Positions 1-11,241 of a DNA stretch of 64,000 nt are shown here, piece by piece (position 1 is the first letter of the stretch; each line of letters begins with the position of its first letter). The position numbers were made by a program, and so were the translations under genes. The notes under the pieces are model-generated. The model was not told where the DNA came from and searched no databases. It saw only the letters and a list, made by a program, of their open reading frames with translations. Origin of the DNA: Psococerastis gibbosa (taxonomy: Eukaryota > Arthropoda > Insecta > Psocodea > Psocidae); the NCBI GenBank assembly GCA_963971405.1, contig OZ020488.1:4774001-4838000 (forward strand). The letters are read 5' to 3'.

Positions 1-188
1 TTGGCGTTAGCGCCATTTAGAGGGGACATCACGACTACGCTGAACCAGTCGCTCCAAATCTTTCAAATTGTACAGTGTGACGATATGGAAGAGGTACTTT
101 TACACTGTTGGCCTATACAATTTGAAAGATTTGGAGCGAGTGGTTCAGCGTAGTCGTGATGTCCCCTCTAAATGGCGCTAACGCCAAA
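1..188. repeat. Fold-back (palindromic) element at window edge
   Basis: The first ~76 bases return as a reverse complement at about 102-187, leaving a ~25-base loop. The tips carry the small palindrome TTGGCGTTAGCGCCA, so the element is hairpin-shaped at two scales. There is no ORF. It looks like a non-autonomous fold-back MITE, and since it starts at base 1 its outer end may be cut off. Confidence 0.8.
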
Positions 189-277
189 TGGAACAGGACG
201 CGCCATTTGGCTTGGCGCGAGTCCGTTTGGAGCCCTTGTGAATGGTCAGCTTTAATACAGCTAACAAACTATAGCGT

Positions 278-558
278 TCACTGCCTCTATGGATCAGTTC
301 GGTTGTAAATAGTTCCAGTCAAAAACCGCTCATTATTTTGAGTTTGATTTTAAATTATATTTTAACTTATAGACCTGTAAAAATCCAAAATAGGGTCAAT
401 AGTTTGATTGCAGACAAGGCGAGGCAAAAATGTTTTTTTTTTCACTGCCCCCTTCGTAATTTACTTTTCCTGTGAGGAAATATTTATTTGATGCGGTTCC
501 TACCATGACATGCCGCAACATAGGCCTAATGCACTGTATAGTAGCTACGATATTTTCG
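278..558 (-). repeat. Arm 1 of a large inverted duplication
   Basis: This segment is the diverged reverse complement of 2985-3608. Shared landmarks are the G-rich block next to a poly-T/poly-A run, the block around GGAACCGCATCAAATAAA, and the outer block near 'actatttacaaccga'. A 71-codon ORF here is only a by-product. This arm keeps the uninterrupted target site of the element inserted in arm 2 (tttatttg at 483-490). Confidence 0.75.
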
Positions 559-620
559 TCGACAGTACCGCGGTATTTAGGCTGTCGACGTATATAAAAT
601 GATTGAATCAATACATCAAG

Positions 621-802
621 GGCGGATCCAGCGGAAAATTTAGGGGGGGGGGAGGGTCACAAGTTTTTTGTAAGTTTAAAGGGTAATTTGTTTGTTGAAA
701 AGTTGGGTTTTATTAAAAAAAAAATTACTAGGTATCTTATGAATTTACTAATTGAAGGGGGGGGGGGCGGGTCAGGTGGTCATGACCCCCCGTGGATCCG
801 CC
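621..802. mobile_element. G-tract MITE, GGCGGATCCA termini (copy 1)
   Basis: The ends are the inverted pair GGCGGATCCA / TGGATCCGCC, and a run of 8-10 G lies just inside each end. A diverged copy in the opposite orientation lies at 28545-28700. The size (~180 bp), inverted ends and lack of coding capacity fit a MITE. The family was not identified. Confidence 0.6.
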
Positions 803-810
803 ATTGACCT

Positions 811-2984
811 ACATATACTTATAGGCGTTAGGGGGTGCTCAGCAGCTGTCCATTCAATTAAAAAAAATATAATAATAATTAATTGGAAGCGAGCGGCGGA
901 GGATCGTCCGAGGTGGCGTGGTGTAGTGGCAGCGGCCAAAAGTCCCCCCGGGCTGGACGCGCCATCCTAAGTAAGTAATAATAATTCTTTATTCTTCCAA
1001 ATAAGTACATTTTTTACCATAATCAGGGCGTCCCCAAGCCTATAATGGCGCGTGAGGAAACGCCCAAAGCCCTAACCTAAATTACCCTACGTATATAGAA
1101 GAAAAAAATAACATTCACAAACAATCTAGTGATGGGAATCCAACTGCCATTTCATGAATTATATATATATTTTTTACATATTAAATTTAAATATTATAAC
1201 ATATATTTGGGGGCTGATCTGATCACCATTTAGAAGCGCGGCTTTAGGGTGGGGGTCTGTTATAGTGTGGTTATTTGACCATAGGTCTATAATATATAGG
1301 AGGCTACACCCACTAAAAGAACTTAATTTACAAGAGGCCTTATACAATAACTTACATTAAAATATGATTATACAATATATTACCCTAGCATCGTTTCAGG
1401 TAAATTTCAGGTAAATTATATTTTGTATACCAACAAAATTAATTACATAGTTGACACACCGCAAGGCGGTTTAGTACATTTGTGGGGACCACTTAGCTAC
1501 ACATTTATAACATTTACATAATGCTTAACTTATAATAAAAGTTGCTCTCTCGCTGATTGCGGATTGCCCTCTAAGTCTCCGTTACAATTCTTAATTTTAT
1601 CACTTCATTGATCCTACCGGTATACCCATCAGTAGTCTAAAAGACATGTAACCATAGCGCTCATAATAACACACATGACAGCAGGCCATATGTACACTGG
1701 TGCACATGTGTAGCTAATTAGGTACATAGCCTACCTATTTCTTTTATACCCAGCTGTCAATAGTGTATCATAATTATGGAATTCAGTCCAATTTGTTGCC
1801 ACTTGCCAGCACAACAAAATTTATTAAATCTGTAAGGTTATGTAAAATAAATAAATTTATCACGCACTATAATTTAATCGATACTACATTATTTCAGTTC
1901 TATTTTGAACCACAACTACATCACATCCTCCAAAAATGGGCTGGATCCGCCCCTGACAGTTCCTTTGTCTCATCACAAGTACCTAATGAAACTGACTGGT
2001 TTGTCTCAGCGCATTGTCATGTCCCACCACGGATTTATACTAAATAAATGTGTCCCACCATGTTCCCCTGCCAACTGCACACTGCCAGGTTTGCTGCAGC
2101 TTTGAACAGGCTCTGTTTTGGTTGATTCAATTTAGTATGGTTGATGGCATATCATTAAAAAATAATTATTTTGTAGTGAAATATAATTAGTTCATAACTT
2201 GTCCTTGTCTTGATGAAAATTTGGCGCAAAAATGGCGATTTAAAAAATAAGTTATACCGCTTTTTAATTAATTTTCTTCAACTATAAAAATATATAAATT
2301 ATAAAATATAATTTCAAGTATAAGTCAGGATTATCTATAAAAAATAGTATTAGACGTTTCTTCTTATTGTAGCTCTGTGTTGTGATATCAAAAAATAAAT
2401 GACAAAATGGCGGTGAAGGATAAAAGCTTTCGTGTTTATCGTGCGGTTCCAAATAAAATGATTATTATCCAGTTTTAATTTAGTTTTTGCGTGTGTTATG
2501 TTGATTTAATAAATTCTGCTATTATGTAAGTTAGTTTGTGTCATGGATATTCCCTGAAGTGAACTTTAAATAGCGGTAAGTTTGTTTTTTCTGGCACGGC
2601 TCCCAAACCACCCCTACTGCTTGGTGATTTTGGTGCCATGGCAGGAGCAGATCCATAACTTCACCCCCATTAGACCAAGCGGCAAGACAACCCTCTTTGT
2701 CTGTTAGTTTGTACTCCTTTATTAGTTTTATCAATGGAAAGTTAGTTATTTTTGATTGATAAGGTATTTATGACGTTTGTTTATATCCCTAAGGTTTGTT
2801 ATATCTGTAATAGGGCTCTTAATCTGTAAATACACGAATCTTCCTGTATTTTTAAAAATGTTAAAACCTCTACCTTTTTGACTGTATTGATTGTAAATAT
2901 GTAGCTAATAGTTGTTATGCTTATGAGTAGTTATTATACTATGGTACTTTGTTATTGGTTGGGATGTAATTTTTTGTGTCGTTG
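811..2984. other. No gene recognised; AT-rich with repeat pieces
   Basis: Scanning both strands shows only short ORFs without domain signatures. A segment at about 2005-2160 recurs at 28045-28180 and shares a block around 'ttgaacaggctctgtt', so it is a dispersed repeat. A GGATCC-GCC motif near 1942 resembles a terminus of the G-tract MITE family. Confidence 0.5.
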
Positions 2985-3608
2985 AAAAATATCGTAGCTA
3001 CTACAGTACATTAGCCCTATGTTGCGGCATGTCATGGTAGGAACCGCATCAAATAAAGGCAAGGGTTTAGTTTAGCTACCCCGCTGTATCAAAAGTCGAA
3101 TGAAAATGCTTTTAATATGGAAGGAAAACATCCCATTTGCAAGGGAATTCATATTTTAAGCAATGGTTGTCTTATTTACATGCCTCTGACAATGTTCCTT
3201 CCATAAAATTTTTTATGAGAAATTTGTCCGTATACCTGCCCATGCAAAAATTCAAACTAAATTCGGCTGTAACTCAAAAACGGTACTTTTCCGACTTTTA
3301 ATTATTTCGGATATGGGTTTCTTTAAAGCTAAATCAACGATATAGAACCAAATTTTGTGATTTTATGAGGGGTAGCTAAACTGAACCTTTACCCAAATAA
3401 AATATTTCACACAGGAAATGTAAATTACAAAGGGGGCAGTGAAAAAAAAAACATTTTTGGCCTCGCCTTGTCTGCAATCGTACTATTAATCCTCTTTTTG
3501 ATGTTTACCAGTCTATATTTTAAAATATAATTTAAAATCAAACTCAAAATAAAGAGCGATTTTGACTGGAACTATTTACAACCGATCTGATCCGTAGAGG
3601 CAGTAAAC
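2985..3608 (+). repeat. Arm 2 of the large inverted duplication
   Basis: This is the partner of 278-558. It is about twice as long because a 336-bp element (3058-3393) is inserted in it. Outside the insertion the arms align from the 'aaaatatcgtagctac' end to the 'actatttacaaccga' end with moderate divergence. The duplication is therefore old and predates the insertion. Confidence 0.75.
3058..3393. mobile_element. hAT-like MITE with 8-bp target duplication
   Basis: The ends are imperfect inverted repeats of about 25 bp (left begins GGCAAGGGTTTAGTTTAGCT; the right end read in reverse begins GGTAAAGGTTCAGTTTAGCT). It is flanked by the 8-bp direct repeat CAAATAAA (3050-3057 and 3394-3401). The unoccupied site, with one copy of the 8-mer, is preserved in the inverted partner arm. 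An 8-bp duplication is typical of the hAT superfamily. No transposase is encoded. Confidence 0.8.
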
Positions 3609-4690
3609 ACTCATTGTTACAAAAACTATACAAAGTTAATTTTAACAATGAGTGACAGCAAGTTTTACAAAGTTACTAAGACGAGAGACTATTATTATTA
3701 TAGTAGATTATGTTTATGAGGCAGTAAACACTAGTTAGTTAGCTGTATTAGGTACCTTGTAGGTAGACTGCCGGAAGTTATGGGAAGCAATTAGGAAAAC
3801 GCCAATTTTGGCTTTCTTTGGTAAACAGGAGTGGTCGTGACTAGTGAATGGGCATTTAACTATTAACTTGGCAGGATAGCTTACGAATGTTAAGCCTCCA
3901 GCAGCTCTACCACTGGATGTTAAAATACTTACTTACCGGGGAATTATTTAAACCATTTAAATTAATAAATTAACACAACCCGGTCCCAACAGACGACATT
4001 AATTTTGTTCTTGTTATTTTGAGAGCCCAGAAATAAGTATATTGCATATCATTTAAGCATAAGCATCAATTAACAGCACAAGAGCAATTAATCTCTGCTG
4101 TTTACAAGCAATACCTAAATATATATAAATTAAATTTATTATCCGGTCTTATTCCTGTCAGTCAATTTACATGCATTAGGGTTTAGTTATAATAATTTAT
4201 TCTTATTCCCGGATAAGTTATTCTTATAGTTCCGTGTTGAACAATTGACAAATGTTGAATTTTAATTTGTTTAATTTTGGCCACATCCAGTTAAAGGGTT
4301 GAAATTTGAAATAGTTTTTTTCAACACCGACACACCGCATGCTGTAAATTTTGTTCTGATTATACATCTTATCACCAAGCTGTTTCTATTGCGGCGCTAT
4401 TTGGAACTAGCCTGTTATATTCTGTTCCAGGGTAGCACTAGTAAGTACCGTTAAGGCGCCAGACATGATACACAGCAACACTTTGAAATATATTGAGAAA
4501 TATTTTGACGAAGCCTAAAACTGGGATTATTCGCCTATATCTCAGTTAACAATAGCTATCCTGTTTTGAACTTGAACTTAAATCGTCTTGTGTATGAAGG
4601 CAGTAGGAAGGATTGGCATATGTAATGTAAATTAAACCCTTTTTCATGCGAAGTGTGTTGCCCAGTGTGGTCTCTATTTAAACCAAACTT
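3609..4690. other. No gene recognised
   Basis: AT-rich sequence without ORFs above 60 codons or a recognisable repeat apart from short A/T runs. Nothing supports an annotation. Confidence 0.4.
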
Positions 4691-4699
4691 TCAACAAAC

Positions 4700-5050
4700 A
4701 ATGTGGATCCGCCAGGGTCAATAAATTTTGGCCATGACGGTACTTCCTACAGAGTTTCCCTTGGACCTGAGTATACCATGATATGTTCTTGATATTAGCC
4801 CTCTTCTTCAGCTCTTTATGTACCTCTTCTATCGAAGATTGTCGATTATCGAGACAAATTGAATCTCGGAGACTGCTGCTCTGAAATGAGAAGTCGTGCT
4901 CTTGCCAAACCACTGCCGCATGTTTTTCAACCAGGATGTTCTTCTTCTGCCAGGTCCCACAGTCTTTCTAACTTCCCTTGGATTATTATATAATTTTGGG
5001 ATTATTACATGCAGAAGAAGATATTTTTCATTCCTCATAACATGACCGAT
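4700..5050 (-). pseudogene. RTE-type LINE, C-terminal ORF tail (fragment 1)
   Basis: Two overlapping minus-strand frames together cover the typical end of RTE-type endonuclease/reverse transcriptases: a Gly/Arg-rich stretch ending RRRTSWLKN, then a short helical block with FRAAVSEI. The reading frame shifts inside the fragment, so it is dead. Related fragments in the same orientation lie near 8345, 22705, 23950, 26245 and 44925, so one 3'-truncated family has seeded the region repeatedly. Confidence 0.65.
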
Positions 5051-5857
5051 GTATGTTAGTTTCCGATAACTATCTTTAAGCCCTAGCTAATTTAATAATC
5101 CATTTAAACACTGTATTAATTTGTTGAGGAGGCTTACCTTAGAACCTTATCTTCTTGATAGTCTATTCTATTATCGGATGTATAATGTTTAAGGTGGCTG
5201 TCTCTTCAACTATTATAATAGTCAATATAGTATTTAAATTGATAATTAAATAATTAAAATATCTCATTATTTTTTTTTTTTATAAAATAAATATCGCCTT
5301 AACAGCTCTACGCAGGCACAAGACAAAGAACTAGTAATTTTTCGCTTAGTCGCTTAGTTGCGCCACTGCCACTCTCAAGAAGGGGCCGAATGTTGGGGAG
5401 AAGAGACTAGACTCACTAGAGAGCAAGAATAGTATTGTAAAAATGTAAAATCTGTTAAACCGAAACGTGAAGAGACTGTGGTATGCGGAGGGGAACTCGC
5501 TGGCAGGGGCGGGGCAGAGTCCCAGTTTGAGAGGGGTGCCTTGCCCGGTGGGAACGCGAGGGGCTCCATCCGCCATCCCCATTTATACAGCTGCTACTAC
5601 GACCCGTCTTCTACCTGACAATTCCACCCAGCTCCACTGTTACCCCTCTTTTTTGTCCTGAAAGCTTGGCTCTAGCGCTAGCCTCTAAAGTCTAAGTTCT
5701 AACTAGTAACTAAAGGGACTGGGGCTTGAGAGTGGAGACTGAAGAGTAAATTTCATGAATTGTGTCAGAGTTGTTAGCCTAGGGCCCTAGATGGGTTTTA
5801 TAATAGACTGGTTTCAAGCGTTATGTTTCTGAAATAAACAGGTAGTAAGTAGGGACA
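5051..5857. other. No gene recognised; GC-richer island at 5340-5700
   Basis: The block 5340-5700 is more GC-rich than its surroundings and carries overlapping ORFs on both strands. None shows a domain or splice-site context. It may be an old repeat or regulatory DNA; the sequence does not decide. Confidence 0.3.
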
Positions 5858-6240
5858 GAGAATACTCTATTTTTAAGTTAGGGCTGGATTACTTGCACGT
5901 AATTGAGTACCTAATAGTAGCAAAGGAGAATACTCTATTTTATGTTAGTACTCTTGTGGGTCTGGATGGATTACACACGTATTTGAGTACCTATTAGTAA
6001 GAATGGAGAATACTCTATTTTTATGATAGTATTCTTGTGGGTCTGGATTACACACGTATTTGAGTACCTATATTAGTAGGAATGGAGAACACTCTATTTT
6101 TATGATAGTATTCTTGTGGGTCTGGATTACACACGTATTTGAGTACCTATTAGTAGGAATGGAGAATACTATATTTTTATGTTAAGGCTCTTTTAAGTCG
6201 GGATTACACACATAGGCTATTTGAATGAAGCTAAATAAGC
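5858..6240 (+). repeat. Tandem array, period about 77-80 bp
   Basis: The landmark GAGAATACTCTATTTT recurs (with small changes) at about 5858, 5926, 6006, 6085 and 6162. Each time 'gtgggtctggattacac' and 'gagtacctattagtagg' follow. The spacing is 68, 80, 79 and 77 bases. Internal copies are nearly identical and the edge copies more diverged, as expected from unequal exchange. Confidence 0.85.
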
Positions 6241-7104
6241 CAAGAAATAATTACGTATTAAGCACTGTTTCCATGAACCTTCCTACAAATCCTGCAGGCG
6301 TATAGGAAGATGTACCTTAATTCACACCTTAAGTCACGTAATTTACCACTAGATAAACTTACTTACCAAAATACCTTAAATCATCAATTGTCTAGCCCTG
6401 TGTTTAAAAGTACGTGTTTTAAATATTTTAAACTAAGTCTAGATACCCCTGCTGCGTTAAGAGAAAATCTGACACACCCACTACGCGTTTTTATGCAGAG
6501 TAGAATTTCTATGAAATATCGATCATAGATCCATAAATGAGCTTTAAAGATATAGAAAACAATGTCCTCCCGATTTTGATGAAGAATGTTGCAGGCATTG
6601 GTTAGAGTGGCACCGCTCGGCCACAGTTTTAGCAGGCGTGGACTCAACTTTCAACTTAACCTTGCATTTTTTCCCGCCTTCAATTACTGTGGCCATACGG
6701 TGATATTGCCAGCTACATACTATGTATCAACATGTAGAGGACCATTTCTTCTACTCCCATTTATGGCTCTTAGTACATAAAACGCATATTGACGGCGTGC
6801 AATTTGCTATTAAACACGGTGGTCTTGCTAGGTCTGCTGTTCCCAGTTTTTTTTTCCAGCATGACATTGTTAAATAATAGGATAATTTCTGTAGTGTAGT
6901 AAAGTGTTATCGGTAGTGTGGTTAAGGGCAATACCCGGGTGATCATGATTGGTGATCATGATGTATCATACGCATGCTCGTAATTAACCAGGACAAGGGG
7001 TTATCATTGAAATTTAATCTGTTTTATGATTAGTTAAGCATCTGTAGCAATGCATAATTATGGCAAATACAACTTGTTAATAATGGTAATGGAAGCCGTG
7101 GTGA
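6241..7104. other. No gene recognised; small fold-back pieces
   Basis: A fold-back with GGCCACAG...CTGTGGCC arms lies at about 6617-6703; a relative lies at 8123-8197. The stretch near 6735 ('catgtagaggaccatttct') resembles one near 60880, so both belong to a dispersed repeat. Confidence 0.4.
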
Positions 7105-7520
7105 AGGGCTGTTGTCAATCTGAAAGCGTACTTCCGAACGTTTCGTCAACATTTGTTGTCGACATCTTCAGTGAGTCAGGGGCATCCCAGGGGGTAAATT
7201 ACCCTGTACGATTAAAAAAATTCGACATTGGACCTGTCTAACGAGGAAATTGTTACGTTCTTGGTTAAAAATATTCCTAATCGTCATCATGCCCCCTCCC
7301 CCCTCATTGAAAAATATTGAAAGGAAGGACCAGTCTGCAGTGAGTGCAAGTAGTTGCTACCGAGAGACACAATCTTCTCCGAAACAAAATTTTAGAAGGT
7401 TTGCAGTGCCACTGAAGATGTTGACGAAACGTTTGGAAGTACACTCTCAGAGCGACCACGGTCCATCAGCCCGCCCGGACTCTACTGCTCAGACTACGGC
7501 CGTGAAAGCCTTTGTTATTA
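7105..7520. repeat. Fold-back repeat with 'gttgacgaaacgttt' core (copy 1)
   Basis: A segment around 7125-7170 (ACGTTTCGTCAACA) returns inverted at about 7410-7440 (GTTGACGAAACGTTTGGAAG). It is followed by a conserved tail 'gaccacggtccatcagcc'. The same core and tail recur near 31735, 40800-41000 and 57860-57985. A 136-codon ORF across it has no domain and is not called as a gene. Confidence 0.65.
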
Positions 7521-8340
7521 TGTTGGTTAAGGCTGAATTAGTGAATTTATGTAATATCGTAATTAGCATAGTTCTCACAGTTTGCAATTATAATTATTTA
7601 AAGTATAACGTAGCAGCGTTTGGTTTCCGAGCTTTAAACTGTATTAAAATTCTTAAATAATATACAATACTATGCATCACGTTTTTAGTATTTTTCATAT
7701 CCTATCCGTTACTCTTAGGTCCGGCTCACACGGAGTTGTACGTGGCACCACCACACAGAGTGCAGATGCTGCTCGCGTCGGCCTCATGGTAGCCAGATCC
7801 ATGGCTTATTTTATAAAGAAAACCATGGATCGCCATTCTTGTGAGAACGTGCCGGTTTGGCTGGTTACAATACAATATATAAAATTGCGTCATTACCGTA
7901 CAATTCGGGGTTGATCTGGCTTGCTGCCTTCTCTTTCACGTAAAAAAAAGTATTGTAAGCTTGTAAAATGTTTTTATTTAAATTGATTTATATTATTTAA
8001 CAGCCCAAAACTCACTTACCACAGTTCTCATAAAATATAGATCATAGAAGCATAAGAGTCGTATATAAAGTATAAAATGTTCTTCAACATTTTAATACAT
8101 AATATGTACCTGTATGTAGTAGTGTTTCGCCACAGTTGCACAAGGTGTGGACCTAACAACTTTGCATTTTTCACGCCTTCAAAAACTGTGGCGAAACGGT
8201 TTTAGAGTGTTTTAGAACATTCATATTCTGAATTACAATAATTTTCAACTTCTAACATGACAGATTAGTGCGTCGAATTCAAGCTTCATTTATAAAGTAT
8301 TTCTTTTGTTAGAAAATGGCAACTATGTATTCTCCTACTT
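7521..8340. other. No gene recognised; one small palindrome
   Basis: The palindrome at 8123-8197 has 14-bp arms (GTTTCGCCACAGTT) around a short centre. An 80-codon ORF at 7672-7914 shows no domain. The rest is AT-rich. Confidence 0.4.
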
Positions 8341-8344
8341 CTTT

Positions 8345-8525
8345 AAATGTCTCTTCAATAGAAGATTGGCCATCATCATGGCAATTTGGACATTGTAGGC
8401 TGCTGTTCTGAGAAGGTAAGTGGTGCTCTTGCCAAACAAGGATGTTCTTCTTTTGCCTTCAGTCCTTCTGTATCTTCCCTTGGATTATTACATGCTGAAG
8501 GCGATACCTTTTGTTCCTCTTCACA
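8345..8525 (-). pseudogene. RTE-type LINE tail (fragment 2)
   Basis: The nucleotide sequence matches the fragments at 4700 and 23950: the block 'cttcaatagaagattgg', then a Cys/Ser-rich frame on +, and the 'ggattattacatgc' block. It is short, frame-broken and non-functional. Confidence 0.55.
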
Positions 8526-9710
8526 TTCAATTAATTCAATTCAGTTATATTTGACCGCAAGGCACTGGCCCGTGTGCTGTTTAACATTGGTTACATATCT
8601 AAACCTATAAAAGCATCCAATATCAAAATATTAATGTTAAACTAATTAAATAAATATTAAATAAATGTTCATTCCATATGAAGTGGTCATGTGGGGACTA
8701 AAATTAAAACAAAATATAGGCAAGGACTTAAAAGGGGGGGGGGGGTCGTAGGGGAAATTAAAAGAGAGGAAGTAGTAATAGTTAATAAATCCGGGTTCTC
8801 AACTTGTGTTCTTAGCCATTTGTCTAAATTTCGTTTAAATATTGGCTATATTTTTTGCTGTTATAATTTCTAGGGGAAGTGTTTGGAAAAGCTATTATTG
8901 GAGTGTCAATTCTCTTATATTCATTTGTTCTATACAGAATAGACCATACAGAACAACAATAAACCTGTTCTCTCCAGGTTAAAATAAACTATTACATAAT
9001 TGGTAAACTACACTAAGTTGAACCTGACGTCACAGCAGAAACATTTGTACATACAAATCAAATTGCTAATTGAATTGATGCTTAAATAATTAAAGTTGAT
9101 GTGCAATAAACTTACCCTCCAAGCCCGAGGCATGATGTGCAAGTGTTACGCGAGCAACTGTCATCGTGCAAATGATAAATAAATAAATAAATGATATGTG
9201 CGATAGTGTTTTCGTATTGCTAGTTTTTTTTTTGCTGTTGAAAAGTTCAGCTCAAGATTGGTTTGATAGGAATTTTCCAAATAAAAAAAAAATTACCGAA
9301 ATAATTTTATAAAGCTTTTTGAACTATGACTTACAGAAACTTAGTGTAGTTTGCCAATAGTGGTGTGCACATTATATAAGCGGGTTCAGCAGGAGCCCAG
9401 TTTTAAGAATTTTCGGGAGATTTCTATATCATTTAATTATAAAGTTTGTTCACAAGGGTTATTCACTGTGTTGGTAGCATAGGGAAAATGGGAAAATAGA
9501 GAAGAAGAAGAAGAAGAAGAAATAGAGCTCAGCGTGAGGATGCCTCCGCCAACCAAAGAAATAGAAAAACCTAACCTAACTTACCTCCAAAGTTTCCTTG
9601 CTTTTTGCTACTAACTTATGAACATCTGCTGTAGTCCACCTCTTGCCACATGTTTCCTTTTGTTGTTTTTCTATTAATTTCTGTCGCAGAGCTCATTTTT
9701 CAAATTAAAT
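8526..9710. other. No gene recognised; microsatellites and G run
   Basis: Contains a run of about 10 G near 8732, an (AAATA)n stretch near 9176 and a (GAA)n run at about 9502-9521. The area 9001-9190 shares words with 62630-62730 ('aactacactaag', 'gtgcaagtgttac') and is probably a diverged dispersed repeat. Confidence 0.4.
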
Positions 9711-10565
9711 AAAAAGAACCGGTCCGAGTTTACTCGAACATGCTTTCCAATTTATCAATTAGTAGTTAGAGAAAATTAGTAATTTCGTGGTAAATAATTT
9801 TCCTATGGCTAAATTTTCGATATCTGGGGGGGGGGGGGGGGGGGTTGTCTACATCACGTCACTGGAGGTGAGGTAAATTCTAGATAGGTCAGACCAACAA
9901 CTTACCACATCGGGCACGCAATGCACTTGACCCTGAATTTTCTATCGTTAAAAAAAAAAAAAAAAAAAAATTCCACAAAACCAGAAAGTTTTTTGCGAAA
10001 GCAACCTGTCCGGTGTCATTACTCAATTTAACACCTAAAACATGCCTGAAGGTAGAAATCACCGATCGAAAGGTTTATCAGATAAACTATTTTTTAGTCA
10101 TTTTTCATGAAAATTGAGTTATTTTTAGTTTTTTACGCCCAGAAGCAAACTATCAAGGGGCAAGCGACCCACTGCATTTTTTTAACATTAATAACGACTA
10201 CAATATATGTGAATTTAAAAGAAATCGTTGGAGCCGTTTTTGAGAAATAATGTTTTTAGACTTTTTTTTGGGAGTTTTTTGAGAATAAAAACCCCCAAAT
10301 TGAGTTAGCCCAAAATAAAAAAAATGGTCTCAAGGTATGATTTTTGTAAACCTACATGCCAAATTTCATCAAAATCGACAGAGTAGTTTCCCCGGAAATC
10401 GATGAACAGACAGACATACAGACATAGCGACAGACAGAAATTTTGTAAAAAAACACTTTTTTGGGTTCCTGGGACCTCAAAACGTGTAAATCCGTTGAAA
10501 TTTTGGAATCGAAAATTTCGACCATCACAAAGCTTTCCTTATACTACGTATAAATTGGAAAGCAA
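9711..10565 (-). repeat. ~850-bp dispersed repeat with Asp/Arg/Gln/Thr core (copy 1)
   Basis: The full unit runs from the GAACCGGTCCGAGTTTACTC end, through a G tract, to a CAGACAGACA-type stretch and the end 'actacgtataaattggaaag'. It matches 21600-22455 (same orientation), 62889-63730 (opposite) and, in part, 12154-12655. Frames across the short tandem read as Asp-Arg-Gln-Thr repeats, but no intact protein is seen. It is probably a non-autonomous element of unknown class. Confidence 0.8.
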
Positions 10566-10837
10566 TAAACAGCAAAACAACAACAAATATGCCCGTTTTC
10601 GATTCCCCAAGTGCAGTTCCCCAAAGTAAAGTAGGAGTATTAGAGAAACGCGTTTCCTTATGGCATTACTTCAGAAAAACTGGAGTTCTATTTTTCTATT
10701 TTCCCTCAGTTTCCTACTTTCCCTTAGGGTAAACCAAACACAGTGAATACCCCTGTTAGAGTTATTGATGATTGGAAAAAGAAAACAGTTTTTAACGGGA
10801 TTTGAACCCATCTTAATTACACTTAAATTGATTTCAG

Positions 10838-11109
10838 CGCTAGAAATCCAATTCAAGGGCTTGGTGGCTTCATCGAATCCCATCTGGAATTTTTTTCATT
10901 TGAATGAGATAGAGGAGATCGCGGTGTGCGGGTCGTGCAAGAGACCGTTACGCTTCCGTCGTGGGCTTTCCAAGTCTTCAAACCTTATTCAGCACCTGAG
11001 GATCCATAAACAGAAGTACATAGAGTTCCTGTTGACTAAAAATGCGAGGAACGTACCGGTTAGACATACTACTGTTGCTGCGGCGGCTTTTGCATCTGGC
11101 GCTCTATAG
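10838..11109 (+). CDS. Candidate alternative 3' exon encoding a BED-type zinc finger
   Basis: An open frame of 90 codons follows the acceptor 'attgatttcag' in the same phase as the lola-type exons further right (two bases, then codons). The middle fits a BED finger: Ser/Trp/Phe-Phe start (SNPIWNFF), Cys-X2-Cys, a basic stretch, then Ser-Asn-Leu-Ile-X-His-Leu-X3-His. A basic and alanine-rich tail ends in a stop. BED domains are usually N-terminal in hAT transposases and some regulators; here the frame stops soon after the finger, so this is not a transposase start that continues. It may be an exonised transposon fragment used as an alternative end of the locus, or a dead fragment with a fortuitous acceptor. 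The domain is fairly sure, the exon status is not. Confidence 0.5.
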
Positions 11110-11169
11110 TTTGTTGTTATAGTTGATGAATGTGAGAGTTTGAACTGAAATTAGAGGATAAATAAAAAC

Positions 11170-11241
11170 TGGACTTGCGGGATTCGAACCCACGATCTAC
11201 GCCTAACCGGGGCGTCTTCTTAACCGCTCGACCACAAGCCC
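11170..11241 (-). tRNA. tRNA-like gene or pseudogene
   Basis: The minus strand folds partly as a tRNA. The 7-bp acceptor stem is GGGCTTG/CAAGTCC, an A box (TGGTCGAGCGGTTAAG) and a B box (GGTTCGAATCC) are present, and there is a 5-bp T stem. The anticodon arm ACGCC-loop-GGCGT has a seven-base loop CCGGTTA. It lacks U33 and competes with the D stem for two bases, so no reliable anticodon can be given. It is likely a tRNA pseudogene or the head of a SINE. Confidence 0.5.

Noticed and set aside
5858-6240. CRISPR-like repeated structure
   Set aside because: Units abut without unique spacers and the context is a eukaryotic genome; it is an ordinary tandem repeat.
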